Part shown: positions 7,734 to 16,663 of the stretch, in pieces
How positions within the stretch are numbered: position 1 is the first letter of the stretch
Layout of the letters: every line of letters begins with the position of its first letter
Assembly: GCA_963666295.1 (NCBI GenBank)
Contig: OY762707.1
Coordinates: 1,612,001 to 1,676,000 of the forward strand
Reading direction: 5' to 3'
DNA: 64,000 nt
From: QZKY01 sp963666295
GTDB lineage: Bacteria > Pseudomonadota > Gammaproteobacteria > Burkholderiales > Burkholderiaceae_D
Position numbers and translations under genes: made by a program
The notes under the pieces: generated by a model
What the model saw: only the letters and a program-made list of their open reading frames with translations
What the model was told of the DNA's origin: nothing
Databases searched by the model: none

Positions 7734-10481
7734 TTATTTACTAAACCAGTGATTCTCTCTATGGTTTCTTTGTCGCCATCTCTGTAGTGCTTTCTCCGCT
7801 TCGGTAAGGAAAAAGATCGATGCACCAATGGCGACAACTCTCAGCCATTCGCCCCCATCCAGCGAGGTCGTTTCAAAAATGGTTTGTAATAAGGGAACGT
7901 AGGTAATCATAAGCTGCATGAAAGCAAGTACGGCGATAGCCAACAGCGCTGTCCGGTTCCCAAAAATGCCCTCAATCGAGAGCGAGCTTCGGTAAAGATA
8001 ACGGCAATTTATGAGATAGAAGATTTCCGCGACGATTACCACGCTAACGGCGATGGTGCGTGCCGTTTCAATACTCTTGCCTCGGTCAAGCTCCCACAGG
8101 AACAAGCCCATTGCTCCCAGCATTATCAGCGTTGAAACAAAAAGCACGCGCCATCCAAGGAAGGCAGAAAGGAGAGGTTCTTTGGCATCTCTTGGAGGGC
8201 GCTCCATAACCTCACCTTCCGTTTTTTCGAAACCGAGGGCAATGCCAAGCGTGATAGAGGTTGCCATGTTAATCCAGAGAATCTGGACGGATGTGAGCGG
8301 TAACGTTAGATCAAATAAGATTGCTGCTATAACCAATAGCGATTCACCACCATTGGTTGGCAAAATAAACAAAATGGATTTTTTCAGATTGTCGTAGATG
8401 GTTCGCCCCTGTTCTACGGCAGAGGCGATGGTTGAAAAATTGTCGTCAGCCAAAACAATTTCTGCGGCTTCTTTTGCCGCTTCTGTCCCTTTCATGCCCA
8501 TTGCAAGTCCGACATCTGCCTGTTTGAGAGCGGGGGCGTCATTTACGCCATCTCCGGTCATGGCCGTAATCTGATTTCTGGCCTGCAAAGCCTGAACTAA
8601 TCGCAATTTGTGCTCAGGGCTTGCTCGAGCGTAGACATCAACCTGCTGAACAATTTCCCTCAGGCTTTCGTCATCCAGCGCCTCAATCTCGCTTCCGGTC
8701 ATGGCGGGCTTGCCATTGCCGATCCCTAGTTGCTCACCGATTACGCGCGCCGTTTCGGCATGGTCACCGGTAATCATTTTGACGCTAATGCCGGCGGTAT
8801 GACATTTTTCTACAGCTGCAATGGCCTCTTCCCTCGGCGGATCAATGATGCCAAACAGCGCAAGCATGGTGAGACCCTGTTTGACATCTGAAAACTGTAA
8901 TTGCTGCTGAGCTGGATCAACTGTGCCTGTTGCGACCGCCAGAGTACGCAGCCCTTTACCAGCCGCTTCCAGAATGCTTTGCTCCCAATATGCTCGATTC
9001 AATGGCTGAGCGTCGTTCAGGCTTCCTTGAAAGCGACACATGTCAAGCAGTTGTTCTGGTGCGCCTTTTACGTAAATGCGACTGTCGCCATGGTGGTCGT
9101 GATGCAGTGTTGCCATAAATCGGTATTCGGATTCGAATGGGATAGTGTCGGCACGAGGCAGGTCGGCTTGTTCAGATGCTGGATCCTTGCCCGCTTTTAA
9201 CGCCAGAGAAAGCAATGCGCCCTCCGTAGGGTCACCATCCAGCTTCCAGTTGCCATTTTCATGGATTAGTCTCGCGTCATTGCACAGTAAGCTTGCACGA
9301 CAGATTTCGTGCAATTCCGGGTGATCTTTTAGTGATGCAGCCTGACTCTCTAACTGGAACCCTCCTACTGGTGCATAACCGACACCACTGACGGAAAACT
9401 GTTTGTTCTCTGTGATTACTTCTTGCACCGTCATTTCGTTTTTGGTCAGGGTGCCGGTTTTGTCCGAGCAAATAACCGTCACTGATCCGAGCGATTCAAC
9501 TGATGGCAGGCGACGCACGATGGCATTTTGCCTAGCCATGCGCTGTACGCCCATGGCGAGCGTGACGGTCATCAGAGCGGGCAGACCTTCTGGAATGGCG
9601 GCTACAGCCAGCGCAACCGTAATCAGGAACATTTCATTCAATGTGTGGTCGCGCCATACCGCGCCAATCATGAATGTCGCCGCAGAAACAGCCAAAATGA
9701 TATAGGTCAGCTTGCGACCAAAACCGGCGATTTGATTTAACAGGGGGGTTGATACTTCTTCCACACCACCCAGCATGTTGCCGATGCGCCCAATCTCTGT
9801 GTTGTCACCCGTAGCGACTACGACACAGGTTGCATGGCCATAACTGACAATGGAGCCGGAGAAGGCAAGGCAGATACGGTCACCCAACGGGGCATCTTCG
9901 GCAACGGGGTCGACAGATTTGTCAACAGGAACGGACTCCCCGGTAAGCGATGACTCATCAATTCTCAAATTTCTTGATTCAATGAGTCGCACATCTGCCG
10001 GCACCCTGTCTCCAGAAACAATCACAATCAAATCGCCTGGCACCAATGATTCACTGGAGATGATATTGCGCTCACCATTACGGATGACGGTCGCATGCAC
10101 GGAAAGCATCTTGCGTATCGAATCCAGTGAGCTTTCAGCCTTTCCTTCCTGTAGAAAACCGATTACTGCGTTGATGACGACAACGCTAACGATGACGCCG
10201 GTGTCGATTAGGTGGCCCAACAAACCTGTAATGAGGGCCGAAGCCAAAAGCACATAGATTAATGTGTTGTGAAACTGGAGCAGGAAGCGCACCAATGGCC
10301 CCCGTTTTTTTGGGGGAGTAAGGCGATTGGGACCGTACATTTTTTGCCGAACCTGCACCTCTTTATCGTCTAGACCACTTGCGGAGGTGCCAAGCTTCAG
10401 CATTGCGGCATTAGCGTCAGTCGAATGCCAGGCAAAATCGTGCGCGACCATTTCTTTTTCTTTGGACATGGATTGATGCAT
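7734..10481 (-). CDS. P-type cation-transporting ATPase (P2 class, Ca2+/Na+-type)
   Basis: This 915-residue integral membrane ATPase shows an N-terminal cation-ATPase domain, the actuator loop 'DESSLTGESVPVDKS', the phosphorylation motif 'ICSDKTGTLTKNE' (Asp near residue 340) and the hinge 'MTGDGVNDAPALKQADVG'. It also has M4 'AAIPEGLPAL' (the PEGL motif of P2-type Ca2+/Na+ pumps) and a C-terminal ATPase domain with about ten helices in total. It couples ATP hydrolysis to cation export. The start at 10481 is supported by an AGGAAGGA ribosome-binding site. The substrate (Ca2+, Mn2+, Na+/K+) cannot be fixed from sequence. It sits between uvrA and a TauE-like permease without an obvious operon link. 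Confidence 0.9.
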   Translation of the reverse strand: MHQSMSKEKEMVAHDFAWHSTDANAAMLKLGTSASGLDDKEVQVRQKMYGPNRLTPPKKRGPLVRFLLQFHNTLIYVLLASALITGLLGHLIDTGVIVSVVVINAVIGFLQEGKAESSLDSIRKMLSVHATVIRNGERNIISSESLVPGDLIVIVSGDRVPADVRLIESRNLRIDESSLTGESVPVDKSVDPVAEDAPLGDRICLAFSGSIVSYGHATCVVVATGDNTEIGRIGNMLGGVEEVSTPLLNQIAGFGRKLTYIILAVSAATFMIGAVWRDHTLNEMFLITVALAVAAIPEGLPALMTVTLAMGVQRMARQNAIVRRLPSVESLGSVTVICSDKTGTLTKNEMTVQEVITENKQFSVSGVGYAPVGGFQLESQAASLKDHPELHEICRASLLCNDARLIHENGNWKLDGDPTEGALLSLALKAGKDPASEQADLPRADTIPFESEYRFMATLHHDHHGDSRIYVKGAPEQLLDMCRFQGSLNDAQPLNRAYWEQSILEAAGKGLRTLAVATGTVDPAQQQLQFSDVKQGLTMLALFGIIDPPREEAIAAVEKCHTAGISVKMITGDHAETARVIGEQLGIGNGKPAMTGSEIEALDDESLREIVQQVDVYARASPEHKLRLVQALQARNQITAMTGDGVNDAPALKQADVGLAMGMKGTEAAKEAAEIVLADDNFSTIASAVEQGRTIYDNLKKSILFILPTNGGESLLVIAAILFDLTLPLTSVQILWINMATSITLGIALGFEKTEGEVMERPPRDAKEPLLSAFLGWRVLFVSTLIMLGAMGLFLWELDRGKSIETARTIAVSVVIVAEIFYLINCRYLYRSSLSIEGIFGNRTALLAIAVLAFMQLMITYVPLLQTIFETTSLDGGEWLRVVAIGASIFFLTEAEKALQRWRQRNHRENHWFSK

Positions 10482-10712
10482 ACGGAAATCCTTCCTGCAA
10501 GGAAAACTGAACTGTACGAGCCTTATGTTTCAGCGTTTTTTTTGATCATGTTTTTGTGCGTGTTTGCGCTTACGTATACGAGACGGTGGTTAAATCGTAT
10601 ACACGTACGTTGATCAACCATTGATTTAGCTCAAGTGGCATGGAGACGCTCGCAGCCTTGTTTGTCAGCATGTTGGGACATCTATTAGTCCATATATGAA
10701 TGCCGGTGCAGA

Positions 10713-11525
10713 TCAGGCTGTCAGAGAAGCGTGCAGCATTTTGATGGCGACGAGTATCAGGTAGCTACCAAAGATTCGCCTGACTTTGCCGCCATCTAGC
10801 CGGCTAACGAGCTTCGCACCTGTTGAGGCAAACAGTGTCGAGCAGGAAATGATGCCGACAAGCGCAGGTAGATAGACAAAGCCGTAGGTGAATGATGGTA
10901 GATTTTGCACCGACAACCCTGAAACAAAATAGCTCATGGCACCACCGATTGCCACGGGAACGCCGATGGCTGCTGCAGTCCCGATGGCGCGCCTCATGGG
11001 GACATTGTGCCAGGCCAGGTAGGGCGTTACCAAAAAACCACCGGTGGCAGCAATCAGTGCTGCAACATTGCCAATGACGAATGAGTTGAAGAATTGCCAG
11101 CCTGTGTTAGGCAGTTGTCGCGCCGGTGTTTGCCGGATATTCAAGATCATGTTCAAGCCTGCCAGAACAACTATGCCGCTGAAAATGATCGTGAGCTGCT
11201 TTGTGGGTAGATGGCTGGCAATTGTGGATCCGATGACACTGCCAATAGCAAGGCCGACAGCCATCACCTTGGCAATGGACCAGTCGATGTTTCCCAATTT
11301 CCGATGCACATTCATCGCAACGGCCGAGGTAACAATCATGCTCATCATGGTTGTCCCAAGCGCCATGTGCATGACGTGATCATGCGGAAATCCTTGTGCC
11401 GAAAAAAGCATGTACAGAACGGGCACCAAAACAAAGCCGCCGCCAACGCCGAACATGCCGGCCACCATGCTGACGACCGCGCCAAGTAGCGGGTACGCTA
11501 GCCACCACAGGGAAATATTGTCCAA
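10713..11525 (-). CDS. TauE/SafE family membrane transporter (sulfite-exporter-like)
   Basis: This 270-residue polytopic membrane protein has about 8 transmembrane helices and the duplicated family motif near 'GMFGVGGGFVLVPVL' and 'ATGGFLVTPYLAWHNVP'. The TTG start at 11525 is preceded by AGGAGC. Only 10 bp separate it from the upstream reductase-like gene, so the two are probably co-transcribed. TauE/SafE proteins export sulfite, sulfoacetate or other small organic anions; here the substrate is unknown. The neighbouring LysR regulator and oxidoreductase suggest a small catabolic or detoxification unit. Confidence 0.87.
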   Translation of the reverse strand: MDNISLWWLAYPLLGAVVSMVAGMFGVGGGFVLVPVLYMLFSAQGFPHDHVMHMALGTTMMSMIVTSAVAMNVHRKLGNIDWSIAKVMAVGLAIGSVIGSTIASHLPTKQLTIIFSGIVVLAGLNMILNIRQTPARQLPNTGWQFFNSFVIGNVAALIAATGGFLVTPYLAWHNVPMRRAIGTAAAIGVPVAIGGAMSYFVSGLSVQNLPSFTYGFVYLPALVGIISCSTLFASTGAKLVSRLDGGKVRRIFGSYLILVAIKMLHASLTA

Positions 11526-11535
11526 AATGATGCTC

Positions 11536-12519
11536 CTAATGTTTATACAGACCTGCCTGTCGGCCTTCTTCCTGAACCAGCGTTAGCAGGATGTCGATGG
11601 TTGGCGTTGGTACACCAGCCAGGTGCCCGAGTTCATGCACCGCTGTTACCAGTGCATCGATTTCCATCGAGCGATGCCGCTCTAGATCCTGCAGCATCGA
11701 CATTTTGTGGCCAACCGCCTGACCGGCGATGTTCAGACGCCGTTCAATCATGTCTTCGCCAATACGGACATTAAATGCCTCGCTTACTGCCTTTGCCTCA
11801 AGCATCATCTGCTTGCATAGCGCACGCAGGGCAGGCTCTGTTGTGATGCGATCCAGTGTTGCGCGTGTCAGAGCGCTAATTGGATTGAAGCAAACATTTC
11901 CCCAAAGCTTGAGCCATACGTTCCAGCGAATAGCGTCGCGGATGGGCGCATCAAAGTTGGCAGCAGTCAGCGCATCAGCTAGCTTGACAACACGCTCGGA
12001 GTGCGTGCCGTCTGGTTCACCGAGGATGAAGCGATTGAACTGGTGGTGCTCAATCACGCCCGGCGCAATCACCTCGCATGCCGGATCAACGACACAACCA
12101 ATGGCGCGTTCGGGGCCGATGGATTCCCACTGCAATCCGCCCGGATCAACCGATTCAAGCGAACGCCCTTCGAGCTTTCCGCCATGTTTGTAGAAATACC
12201 ACCACGGAATGCCGTTCATTGCGGTCACCATGGCTGTTTCAGGGCCAAGAAGCGGCTTAAACGCGGTCGCGCATTCGTGCGACTGGTGCGCCTTTAACGC
12301 ACATAGTACGTAGTCTTGATGACCAAAATCAGCCGGATTATCGCTAGCGGGAACATGCGCCACTTTTTCTTCACCATGGATCAATAGCTTTAAGCCATTT
12401 TTCTTGATCGCTTCCAGATGTTCACCACGCGCAATGACACACACGTCTTGACCAGACAAAGCCAGTTCAACCGCCAGATAGCCGCCGATGGCGCCAGCGC
12501 CAAAGATGCAGAATTTCAT
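11536..12519 (-). CDS. Ketopantoate reductase (PanE/ApbA) family protein
   Basis: This 327-residue oxidoreductase has an N-terminal Rossmann NAD(P) motif 'IFGAGAIGGYLAVELALSGQ' and a C-terminal ApbA_C helical domain with 'KLWGNVCFNPISAL' and 'MLQDLERHRSMEIDAL', the latter matching the family's catalytic/substrate region. Classical PanE reduces 2-dehydropantoate to pantoate. Many paralogues in Burkholderiales sit in catabolic clusters, and this one pairs with a TauE permease and is divergent from a LysR gene. A role other than pantothenate synthesis is therefore possible (inference). An AGGAGGTGTCGC ribosome-binding stretch precedes the ATG at 12519. Confidence 0.85.
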   Translation of the reverse strand: MKFCIFGAGAIGGYLAVELALSGQDVCVIARGEHLEAIKKNGLKLLIHGEEKVAHVPASDNPADFGHQDYVLCALKAHQSHECATAFKPLLGPETAMVTAMNGIPWWYFYKHGGKLEGRSLESVDPGGLQWESIGPERAIGCVVDPACEVIAPGVIEHHQFNRFILGEPDGTHSERVVKLADALTAANFDAPIRDAIRWNVWLKLWGNVCFNPISALTRATLDRITTEPALRALCKQMMLEAKAVSEAFNVRIGEDMIERRLNIAGQAVGHKMSMLQDLERHRSMEIDALVTAVHELGHLAGVPTPTIDILLTLVQEEGRQAGLYKH

Positions 12520-12646
12520 GCGACACCTCCTGTAGAAAAATCACGTCAACGATCAGTCAAACCAAGATTACATGCCAAACACTTATACGAAAAATACTTT
12601 TTATGTTTAATATATATATAAATAATATATAAATAAGGAGTTTGGA
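12520..12646. promoter_or_regulatory. Divergent control region between the reductase-permease unit and the LysR gene
   Basis: This 127-bp gap separates two divergent genes. Its middle and LysR-proximal half are extremely AT-rich (runs of TATATA and AATAA between about 12597 and 12636), with overlapping -10-like hexamers. LysR regulators usually bind T-N11-A dyads in such gaps and control both directions. I did not identify a single unambiguous dyad. Confidence 0.5.
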
Positions 12647-13522
12647 ATGGATGTCAGACAGCTCAAATATTTCATGGCCATTGCCGAGGAAGGGCAGATT
12701 AGCCGGGCAGCAAAGCGCTTGCACATATCGCAGCCACCGCTCAGTCTGCAGCTTAAGTTGCTTGAGGAGAAACTGGGGGTACAGCTGATTGAGCGTGATA
12801 CACGCAGCATGAAACTGACGCAGGCGGGGCATATGCTGTATCAACGTGCCGAACAAATTCTTGGCATGATAGACACCGCATCGAAGGAAGTGCGTGAATA
12901 TCACGGCGGTGTGCATGGCATGCTATCAATCGGTAGTCCGCCAGCATTGGGAAATCTTTACTTGCCGGATCGGATCAAGGCGTTTAATGAACGCTACCCC
13001 GAGGTGCGGTTTCAGTGGCGAGAGGGCAATACATTTAGGGTACTGGAGCTGCTGGACGCAAAAGTAATTGAATTTGGTATTGTGCGACTGCCTGTGTACG
13101 AGGGTGCTTACGAGTCAATTCCATTGCTGACAGAACCCTGGGTTGCTGTCATGCCGAAAAATGCAAGGGACCAGCCCGAGCAAATCACATTGGCAGAATT
13201 GGCAGAAAGGCCTCTTGTATTGATGCACAGGCAAAGTGGCATCCGTGCGCATGACATGGTGCATGATGCATTTGCAGCAATGCAAATTACGCCCAAAATT
13301 TTCTGCGAAAGCGATAACGTACTGGCCGTACTGTCACTGGTAGAGCGTGGCTTAGGTACTGCAATCATGCCGCGTTCAACGGTCAGTCTGCGCTCTGCAG
13401 ACGACTTTCACCTGATGGAAATTGCCAACTGCAAACTGGAGTCTTCAGTTGCGATCATCTGGCCAGCAACGGGGCGGCTTTCAACGCCCGCCAGGCTCTT
13501 TCTTGATATGTTCCAATCTTGA
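12647..13522 (+). CDS. LysR-family transcriptional regulator
   Basis: The protein is 291 residues. It has a winged helix-turn-helix at residues 1-60 ('MDVRQLKYFMAIAEEGQISR', 'AAKRLHISQPPLSLQLKLLE') and a periplasmic-binding-protein-like effector domain from about residue 90. AAGGAG lies 8 bp before the ATG. It is divergent from the ketopantoate-reductase-like and TauE-like genes, which are the likely targets. The sequence resembles the CatR/AlsR/BenM branch, but the effector is unknown. Confidence 0.9.
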   Translation: MDVRQLKYFMAIAEEGQISRAAKRLHISQPPLSLQLKLLEEKLGVQLIERDTRSMKLTQAGHMLYQRAEQILGMIDTASKEVREYHGGVHGMLSIGSPPALGNLYLPDRIKAFNERYPEVRFQWREGNTFRVLELLDAKVIEFGIVRLPVYEGAYESIPLLTEPWVAVMPKNARDQPEQITLAELAERPLVLMHRQSGIRAHDMVHDAFAAMQITPKIFCESDNVLAVLSLVERGLGTAIMPRSTVSLRSADDFHLMEIANCKLESSVAIIWPATGRLSTPARLFLDMFQS

Positions 13523-13701
13523 AAAAGTAAACGTTTTTTGCCACATCGTTGAATCAAAACAAACATTCACCATGCAGCGCCGGATTATTGCGTACTTTGT
13601 TTGGTACGCGCCAGTTGGTATAGGCGTGAGAAATAAGGCTCGTTGCAGGGCTTGAGCAGCGCAATATTTTTGGCAAAAGCAGGAGAGTGTTGCCTAGGAA
13701 G

Positions 13702-14262
13702 TTATCTCTCCCTGTATTTGCGTAGCGCATATAAGGCGTCAAATTTGCGTTCAAGCACATGCGAGACGCCACGCAGACCATCGGCAACCTGCTTTCCCCA
13801 TTCTATGTATTCCAGACATTCTTGCCAGGTCCATTCGGGATGCGGGCTGTTGAGTACGTCGCGCACATTGCATATAAGGTCAGCGAGCTTGATTAGTTTG
13901 GCCGCATCGGAGAGCTTGGGCGCGCGCAATATTCTGAGGCGTTTTTGCTCTGCTTCTGGCAGCGCTTTGTCGTCAGTGATTTCTACTACGGCCGATGCAA
14001 TGGTGTCTCCGAATTCTGTACGTAATTCGTCCGCCGTCGTGTCCGTATATTCCAGTGTGTCATGCAGGATCGCCGCAACCAGTACGGCAGTGTCGTCAAT
14101 TTTCGCTACGGCACTCAGTTCATGCGCCAGATCGGCAGGGTGGTTGATGTAGGGGGAGGCGTGCCGATCTTCGCGGCGGTGGTTGCGATGCTTGTCTGCG
14201 GCGAAGGCAAAAGCCTTGACGAGAAGGGGGATGTCGCCAGCTTTGTTGCGATGGGTGCTCAT
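13702..14262 (-). CDS. HD-domain (p)ppGpp hydrolase-like protein (Mesh1-type small alarmone hydrolase)
   Basis: This 186-residue single-domain HD protein matches the Mesh1/RelA-SpoT hydrolase fold: 'KHRNHRREDRHASPYINHP' (residues 24-42), the metal-binding 'AAILHDTLEYTD' (H67, D68) and 'KLIKLADLICNVRD'. Mesh1-type enzymes remove the 3' pyrophosphate of (p)ppGpp or hydrolyse NADPH. The usual HDxxED signature reads HDTLEY here: E71 is kept but the following Asp is Tyr72. Activity may therefore differ. It is divergent from ppk1, which fits stringent or phosphate physiology. Confidence 0.82.
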   Translation of the reverse strand: MSTHRNKAGDIPLLVKAFAFAADKHRNHRREDRHASPYINHPADLAHELSAVAKIDDTAVLVAAILHDTLEYTDTTADELRTEFGDTIASAVVEITDDKALPEAEQKRLRILRAPKLSDAAKLIKLADLICNVRDVLNSPHPEWTWQECLEYIEWGKQVADGLRGVSHVLERKFDALYALRKYRER

Positions 14263-14382
14263 GTCAAAGTTGGATGAAGATTATTGAGAAACATCGGGGA
14301 TACCTGATGCAGGCTATCAGAAATATGATAAAAAGTTGAGTGTATGGACGCGATAGCCCATTGAAAAATTACAGGACAAACC

Positions 14383-14416
14383 GTGTCATTATGCTGCAAT
14401 TTATTTTGTGTATACA
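14383..14416 (+). promoter_or_regulatory. Pho box and -10 element upstream of ppk1
   Basis: GTGTCAT (14383-14389) and CTGCAAT (14394-14400) are spaced by 4 bases, as in the PhoB consensus CTGTCAT-N4-CTGTCAT (6/7 and 5/7 matches). Ten bases downstream comes TATACA (14411-14416), where a -10 belongs in PhoB-activated promoters, in which the box replaces the -35. It lies about 100 bp before the ppk1 start. Confidence 0.6.
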
Positions 14417-14515
14417 GGAGCGCAAGGTGCTTGCGGACAGGGGTGAAGCTTTCATGATCAGGCAAGCGTGTTTTGGGTGTTGAAAAACGACTAAACAGGG
14501 AACAAACAGAGGACC

Positions 14516-16660
14516 ATGTCACAAACCTTCGATGCTGCCAGTAAATATATCAACCGGGAATTGTCCTGGCTTGCCTTTAATATGCGCGTGTTGGAAGAGG
14601 CAGAGAACCAGCGCCACCCCTTGTTCGAAAGAGTACGTTTTTTGTCTATCAGTGGCTCGAATCTGGATGAGTTTTACATGGTGCGGGTGGCTGGCTTGAA
14701 AGGACAGGTTGAGGAGAATGTAAACAAGCGCAGTGCCGATGGTTTGACGCCAAGTCAGCAATTGCTCGCCATCAAGGACAAGGTTCACGAATTGATTCGT
14801 GGACAAAGTGATTGCTGGAAAGCATTGAAAGTCGAGTTGCGCAAAAACGGCATTTCAGTGATTGACCTGAAAGAGTTGACGCGAAATGATCAGGCCTGGC
14901 TTGAATCCCATTTCATGCAGCAGATATTCCCGGTTTTGACGCCGCTGGCGATTGATCCGGCGCACCCTTTCCCGTTCATGCCGAATCTGGGCGTGGCACT
15001 TGCGCTCAAGTTGTGGGAAAACGGCCACAAGGAAGATGAACCTTTGTACGCGATGGTGCCATTGCCTGCACAGCTCAAGCGCTTTATTCGTCTGGAAGGT
15101 GCCGGCATTCGCTTCATCGCGCTGGAAACAGTGGTGATGATGCATCTGAATCGGCTGTTTCCAAATTACACGCTTGAGAAGAGTGGTATTTTTCGCATTA
15201 TTCGGGACAGCGAAATGGAATTGGACGAGGGCGCTGAAGATTTGGTGCGCAGTTTTGAAAGTGCCTTGAAGCGCCGACGTCGCGGCCAGGTAATTCGGGT
15301 CGGCTTTACGCAAGAGATGGCGCCGGAATTACAAGAGTTGATTGTCGAGCAGTTGCCAGCATCACAGGATGACGTTTTTTATATGAACGACATTGTCGCC
15401 ATGACCGATGTGAAAGACATCATTGTTAAAGATCGCCCGGATTTGCTGTTTGAACCTTTTACTGCCCGCTTCCCAGAGCGTATTCGTGACTTCGGCGATG
15501 ATTGCTTTGCCGCGATCAATCACAAGGATTTTTTGGTACACCACCCTTATGAATCATTCGATGTGGTGGTGCAATTCATTCGTCAGGCAGCCAGCGACCC
15601 GAATGTGGTCAGCATCAAGCAAACGCTGTATCGCACCAGTGATGACAGCCCGATTATTGAGGCACTGATTGAAGCGGCTGAGGCGGGCAAGTCTGTGACT
15701 GCGGTCGTTGAGCTCAAGGCACGCTTCGATGAAGAAGCCAACTTGAAGTGGGCGCGTCGCCTGCAAATGGCGGGCGCACAGGTCGTATTCGGCTTTATTG
15801 AAATGAAAATCCATGCCAAGGTTTCCATGGTGGTGCGGCGAGAAGGCAGCGAGTTGCGCACTTACGTTCACTTCGGCACGGGCAATTACCATCCGGTGAC
15901 GGCCAAAGTTTATACCGACTTGTCTTACTTTACCTGCGATCCGGTATTGTGTCGCGATGCGGCCAAGATATTCAATTACATGACGGGTTACGCCTTGCCG
16001 GAGCAAATGGAAAGCCTCTGCTTTGCGCCGATTACCCTGCGTACGACCTTGCTGGAAGATATTCAGCGGGAAATCCGGTTTGCGAAAGAAGGCAAGCCTG
16101 CAACCATCTGGGCGAAAATGAACTCGCTGGTGGATGAAGTGATTATCGAAGCCCTGTATGATGCCTCCCAGGCAGGGGTTCAGATTGATCTCATCATTCG
16201 CGGCATCTGCTGCCTGCGTCCGGGCGTTCCTGGATTGTCCGACAATATTCGTGTGCGCAGTATCGTGGGGCGCTTTCTGGAGCATTCGCGCATTGCCTGT
16301 TTTGGTAATGGTTACAAGATGCCCTCGGAACACGCCAAGGTCTATATTTCATCGGCCGACTGGATGCAGCGCAATACGACAGGCCGTGTTGAAACTTTGG
16401 TGCCTATCAAGAATGAGACCGTACATGAGCAAATTCTGGATCAAATCATGGTGGCTAATTTGCTGGACAAGGAACATTGCTGGGTGCTTAATAGCGACGG
16501 TAGCTACACGAGAGTGAAGTCGAAGCCAGGTGATTTTAACAATCACCACTATTTCATGACGAATCCCAGCCTTTCAGGGCGAGGCAGCGCTATCATCAAG
16601 AAAGCTGCGCCGAACCTGTTGGCGTCCAGGGTCAAGAAAGAGACGAAAGAAAAGGCATAA
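14516..16660 (+). CDS. ppk1: Polyphosphate kinase 1
   Basis: This 714-residue enzyme (E. coli 688) starts with the N-domain 'YINRELSWLAFNMRVLEEA' and 'SISGSNLDEFYMVRVAGL'. It continues with the two catalytic PLD-like C-domains: 'FIEMKIHAKVSMVVRR' (phospho-accepting His433) and 'YVHFGTGNYHPVTAKVYTDL'. A downstream segment with 'HSRIACFGNG' follows. It makes inorganic polyphosphate reversibly from ATP. The start has GAGGACC upstream and the gene is followed after 3 bases by ppx, forming the classic ppk-ppx operon. The upstream Pho-box-like promoter suggests induction by phosphate starvation. Confidence 0.96.
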   Translation: MSQTFDAASKYINRELSWLAFNMRVLEEAENQRHPLFERVRFLSISGSNLDEFYMVRVAGLKGQVEENVNKRSADGLTPSQQLLAIKDKVHELIRGQSDCWKALKVELRKNGISVIDLKELTRNDQAWLESHFMQQIFPVLTPLAIDPAHPFPFMPNLGVALALKLWENGHKEDEPLYAMVPLPAQLKRFIRLEGAGIRFIALETVVMMHLNRLFPNYTLEKSGIFRIIRDSEMELDEGAEDLVRSFESALKRRRRGQVIRVGFTQEMAPELQELIVEQLPASQDDVFYMNDIVAMTDVKDIIVKDRPDLLFEPFTARFPERIRDFGDDCFAAINHKDFLVHHPYESFDVVVQFIRQAASDPNVVSIKQTLYRTSDDSPIIEALIEAAEAGKSVTAVVELKARFDEEANLKWARRLQMAGAQVVFGFIEMKIHAKVSMVVRREGSELRTYVHFGTGNYHPVTAKVYTDLSYFTCDPVLCRDAAKIFNYMTGYALPEQMESLCFAPITLRTTLLEDIQREIRFAKEGKPATIWAKMNSLVDEVIIEALYDASQAGVQIDLIIRGICCLRPGVPGLSDNIRVRSIVGRFLEHSRIACFGNGYKMPSEHAKVYISSADWMQRNTTGRVETLVPIKNETVHEQILDQIMVANLLDKEHCWVLNSDGSYTRVKSKPGDFNNHHYFMTNPSLSGRGSAIIKKAAPNLLASRVKKETKEKA

Positions 16661-16663
16661 GGC

